In this document: positions 60,276 to 64,000 of the stretch, piece by piece
Position numbering within the stretch: the stretch's first letter is position 1
Layout of the letters: every line of letters begins with the position of its first letter
Origin: Patiria miniata
Taxonomy: Eukaryota > Echinodermata > Asteroidea > Valvatida > Asterinidae
Direction: 5' to 3'
Assembly: GCF_015706575.1 (NCBI RefSeq)
Contig: NW_024037060.1
Coordinates: forward strand, 2,600,515-2,664,514
DNA length: 64,000 nucleotides
The notes under the pieces: generated by a model
The model's input: the letters and a program-made list of their open reading frames with translations, nothing else
Told to the model about the DNA's origin: nothing
Database searches by the model: none
Program-made: the position numbers and the translations under genes

Positions 60276-61125
60276 AATGGTTGGCCCCTTACATTATTCT
60301 CGTAATACATTGCTCGAATGCTGAGTGAATACTATATGAAATGCCTTGAAAGAATTTTTTATTGAATTTGCATGTGTATATTAATTTACAGCAGCATTGC
60401 AAAACCAACATGTAATGGGCCCTTGGCTTTACAGGTATGGTTGAAGAGAGATTACACGGGCGAGCTTCGACTATTTGAATATTTTCTTACCTAATACATG
60501 AAGCTTAGCAACCTACTCGGTAGTCAAGACAGTCTTTGTTTTGGCAAGAGCAATTTCTCATTTTTGTTCATGTGCATTCCTTTCTATACAAATAATGTCT
60601 TTCTCTCAGATTCAAAAAGGTCTGATTTCAGACAAAAGTCTGAAAAATCGCCTTCCAGAATCATGTTCACTTTTTTAAAGTAACTCCATTGTCACTGAGT
60701 ATTTAAGGATACTTTTCCGACTGCAGGCAATGGCTCATCATGGAAACTATCTCTGACGTATCTTAACCTGTGTTTTGAGTGAAAACATAAAGACCCAAAG
60801 TTTATCGCTTCAACACTTGCCCTTTATTAGTGGGAGCATCCAAAAAGATCAATTTTCTGCTACGTAGGAATTTTTCTTATCTACATTTCAGACAACTGGA
60901 AAACAGTTGTCAGTTCACAAACTTCATCTAAAACATGAACAAAGTTTTCTACACTGTACATCATATTCATCATGAACAACGAGTCACCGACATATTTACA
61001 ACTTTGCTTGCCACAAAAAATTACATATTTTATTACCCTGACCTTTTTTTTACCAACAAACACCACTATCACCCCGGTTCCTTTGGGAACATACAATGTA
61101 CAAGATTTCTGGCATCACCCCCATA

Positions 61126-61300
61126 CAGTGAAATTTCGATAAGTCAAACTCTGATAACTGACAACAACTGTTTAGTCAAACAAAGAAATCCATTGCCTTT
61201 AGTAGTACAGCAATGATATACAACCCTGCTTAACTCAAAACTCTGCTTGAGTCAATTTTGAACCTGTTCCCTTGAGGTTTGACTTAGTAAGGATTTACTG
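61126..61300. repeat. MITE, 175 bp, TA-flanked
   Basis: It begins CAGTGAAATTTCGATAAG and ends 'cttagtaaggatttactg' with TA on both sides, another pogo-like small element. Confidence 0.65.
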
Positions 61301-61747
61301 TATATGAACTGTAGATAAACTCCTTGGTCTACTAATCGTGTACCAGTAAAGGTCACATGGCATGTGCATACTGGTTTAGGTACACACATGGCGTGGAGCG
61401 CACACCACCAAATTTCAGTTGAATGCACACAAACCCATTGCATCTGAAATGCATTTGTCCATAAGCACGCAACACATAGCTTTTGAGTCTCATCATTTTT
61501 TCACTGCGGAAGGGCCACAGGTACTGGTATGGCTTTGAATGGAAAGAAGCCATGTACCATTCAGGATTAGGCCATTAGCTCCACCTAAGTTTGGATTGTG
61601 TACTTTTCCCACATTGCCTGTAACCAATTTAGACTGAGCTACTGAGGTCACCTGACAAAAAGTAGTGAGCTTATTGGTCAATGAGCACTGTTTGATTATC
61701 AGGGAGGATGTGAACTCCTGACCAAAGTCAATTTAGACTTTGTGCTC

Positions 61748-63361
61748 TCAAACCGTGCTCTCTAAAGCCACACCACAAACCTTGTCGTTTCTCTTTTGCC
61801 CTTCAATAAGTTGCATGTAGTCCCCGTTCGGGAGACCTTCCACAGATCCCAATTTGGAACCTTTGCCGATCGGGCTAGCTTCCTCTGGGACAGCCTCTGG
61901 TCTGACTGTCCCACCGAGAGTCTGTGCCCGTACATCACTAGAGGGCAGCACACCGTCTAGTTTCTCACTGCTTTTGTTCGGAAGTGACATGTACCCATCC
62001 TTTCCCTGGCCCACAGGCGGTTGTTCACTCAAGTCCGGCTTCAAGGCAACATTGTTCCCATTGTTATCAGCTTCAGGCAACATCGGGCTGACCTCGAGTC
62101 TACCATCCAGGGGCAAAGTCTCGGCATCCTCCAGCTTGAAGTACTGCTCGCTCTTCGGAGAAAGTGCAGCGTTCTTATCTCCAGGTACACTGACCTTGAA
62201 GTAGTACGGACTCTCCTGAATGTCCGATGTGCCACTGAGTGGCCTCTGATCACTACCCTGGCCAGTGGAATCCAGCGTACCAACCGCCCCTGCATGACTA
62301 CTCTGTGGCTCGGACAAAACGCTCCCAGTGACACTGCTGCATTCGCTTAACGGCCTGGCATGGCATCTACACATGGGCTCTCCTGACGGGGTCCCGGGCG
62401 TTGGGCAAGTGTTAGTCTTGATTAAGGCCATGTAGGGGTTCGTGGCACCATCAACAGCGGCCGTTGCGGGGCGATCAAGGAGAGGTGCAGTGGCACTCTT
62501 CTCGGCAGCCATCTGACCGCAGCGTGGACACTGTCCACATGCTGCTGCGGCCGCTGCCGCATTCAAATCGGCTGGCCTTACTCGCCCCCTGTTCAGCTCC
62601 TGGTACGGTGCCGGGGGTGGGTTGGCTGGTGATGGGTGGTTCCCGGGCAACTTTGGAGGCTGTGCTGGTAGGGTAGACCCGTTACCCACGCCGTTCAGCC
62701 CGTACATCTCATTGTTGACGTTGCGATGACCACAGCTCAGGCGTATTCCATCATTGGAGACTAACTGCTGACTAGTCATCATAGATGCTGAACAGAAACA
62801 GAATCCAAATGATCCGTTAGTATTGGCATACATTTTATCAAACTTTTTGCACAAGGCTTCCTCTCTTGGGTCAGACATCTTTCTAGTTTGCTTGCGGTCA
62901 GAAAATACCAATACTTCAAAACACTGAAAGTGCGAGTTTAAAATTAAGCAAAATTTGTGCCAACTTTTCACCTTAGCAACTGTCCATCAACAGTCATCCT
63001 TTCTTAATGCAAATTTGACTTAAATTCCTAACATGTAGTCTAAAGCACAGAGGTGTGCCCTCTATGGTCTGTGCATAGACAGGATAAACCTCCAACGCCC
63101 TAGTTCATTCTTATAATACAAAACATAAAATTTCATCTTCCACAGAATATGTTAAAGACTTCCATTCCTAACATTTAGTCTAAAGCACAGAGGTGTGCCC
63201 TCTATGGTCTGTGCATAGACAGGATACAACTCCAACGCCCTAGTTCTTTCATGCAGATCAGCCTGTCATCTCCAATTAGTGAATGATCTCTCATACCTTG
63301 GCTTCGGAGAGTCCTCATCTCTTCTGTGTCGATGTAAGCATACTCCTGTTCCCTTCCATTC
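61748..63361 (-). CDS. Tyrosine-rich cytoplasmic tail, last two exons (partial gene)
   Basis: The exons are 63297-63361 and 61748-62787, joined in phase, giving 367 residues before TGA; the gene continues upstream past the window. No catalytic domain is visible. Tyrosine motifs are spread along the chain: EYAYID, MYGLN, PYQEL, NPYMALI, PYYFKV, QYFKLE, GYMSLP and DYMQLI. The rest is Pro/Ser/Gly-rich with an Ala run and a CGQCPRCGQ segment. This looks like the tail of a receptor or a docking protein read by SH2/PTB adaptors, which is inference. The YM motifs are YMxL, not the YxxM PI3K motif. An alternative start at 62878 (MSDPREEAL) would give a 376-residue protein reading through the acceptor. 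I do not recognise the family. Confidence 0.7.
63025..63249. repeat. Direct repeat, ~85 bp, 140-bp offset
   Basis: 63025-63109 and 63165-63249 are nearly identical ('taaagcacagaggtgtgccc' in both). Both lie in the intron between the last two exons, the second about 50 bases from the donor site. Confidence 0.8.
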
Positions 63362-64000
63362 CTGCAAAGACAGTAAGATTTGCCATCAAGATTAGGAAAT
63401 GGCCACAAGACACTGTGCACAAGAATTATCTTGTTATACTATGGTATCAGACTACTTATGATGGAATTAGATTGTAAAATTATTGTGGTTTGGCAAGTCA
63501 AAGAATTCAGGCAGGCTATGTCCCATAGGTAACAACAGTTTGACCCTTCGAGGTATTCGTGGATTTCAGTGGGTTTTTTTTTATTCTACTGTTGGGCATC
63601 TGCAAGGAAAAAAGCAAAAGGATTTTTCATGTTATTAGTCTTTGCGATGATTATGTAGTTAAAGAAAACATGGCGTTAGGTACATGAATGTGGGACAAAA
63701 AGGGATCTTTTCTTGGACTTGCCCGGTTGTGAACTGTTCACACGACATGACATTTCAGAAGTTCATGAATGATGCCCAATGGACGCCCTGGAGTACAATG
63801 TTCACGTCAGGGCCCAAATGAATATTCATGATCTTTTCTGTACATGTACAATTGAATAATTGAAGGTCGTTTTTTTTTTTTTTTTTAACATCTGGCGCTC
63901 CGACAGCACTGAATTTACACTTTTCATTTACACTGGATCAGAAAAGACCCAAATTTCAATAAAATACCGAGAAATAATCCCATAAAAACTAAGAATCTGT
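63362..64000. other. Intron of the tyrosine-tail gene
   Basis: No further exon that I can support, apart from the 63297-63361 exon at its left edge. A T run lies at about 63870. Confidence 0.4.

Larger units (their letters stand above)
57801..61747. other. 3' UTR and/or intergenic region of the tyrosine-tail gene
   Basis: No gene is visible. AT-rich, with at least four short foldback elements (listed separately). - strand AATAAA hexamers at 61028-61033 and 60833-60838 are candidate poly(A) signals for the gene ending at 61748. Confidence 0.45.

Overview
The window is eukaryotic DNA from an animal. Coding segments are short, bounded by GT/AG splice sites and separated by AT-rich introns that carry many tRNA-derived SINEs and foldback (MITE-like) elements. 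The repeat style and the protein types fit an invertebrate deuterostome, perhaps an echinoderm. That placement is inference from style, not from a match.

Region 1 (1-11710, + strand) is a tandem cluster of three closely related receptor genes. Each has an uninterrupted reading frame: signal peptide, three immunoglobulin-like domains, one transmembrane helix and a cytoplasmic tail with several tyrosine motifs. The repeat unit is about 4.1 kb. Units 2 and 3 share 3' flanks that differ at only a few bases, including a roughly 317-bp tandem array, yet their first Ig domains differ by many substitutions and indels. Copy 3 has a single-base stop that removes the membrane-distal tail tyrosines. A fourth unit survives only as about 0.8 kb of flank.

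Region 2 (about 14016-56750, - strand) is one large gene. I could join 37 coding exons with consistent splice phase into an open frame of 1720 codons plus a stop. The product is a coiled-coil protein with a Pro/Ser-rich C-terminal third, which I do not recognise. A CpG-containing segment with YY1-like, E-box and E2F-like motifs at about 56700-56765 is the best promoter candidate. The introns hold SINEs, several TA-flanked foldback elements, nested insertions and a perfect 34-bp palindrome.

Region 3 (61748-63361 and beyond the right edge, - strand) holds the last two exons of another gene. They encode a low-complexity cytoplasmic-type tail with about eight spaced tyrosine motifs (YMAL, YMSL, YMQL, YFKL and others), as expected of a receptor tail or docking protein. 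The stretch between regions 2 and 3 is a repeat-rich 3' UTR or intergenic area.

The receptor cluster and the tyrosine-rich tail both suggest phosphotyrosine signalling, but nothing in the sequence shows that they act together. The most interesting candidate system is the Ig receptor cluster: fast-diverging ectodomains on a conserved membrane and tail cassette, with one member carrying a shortened tail.
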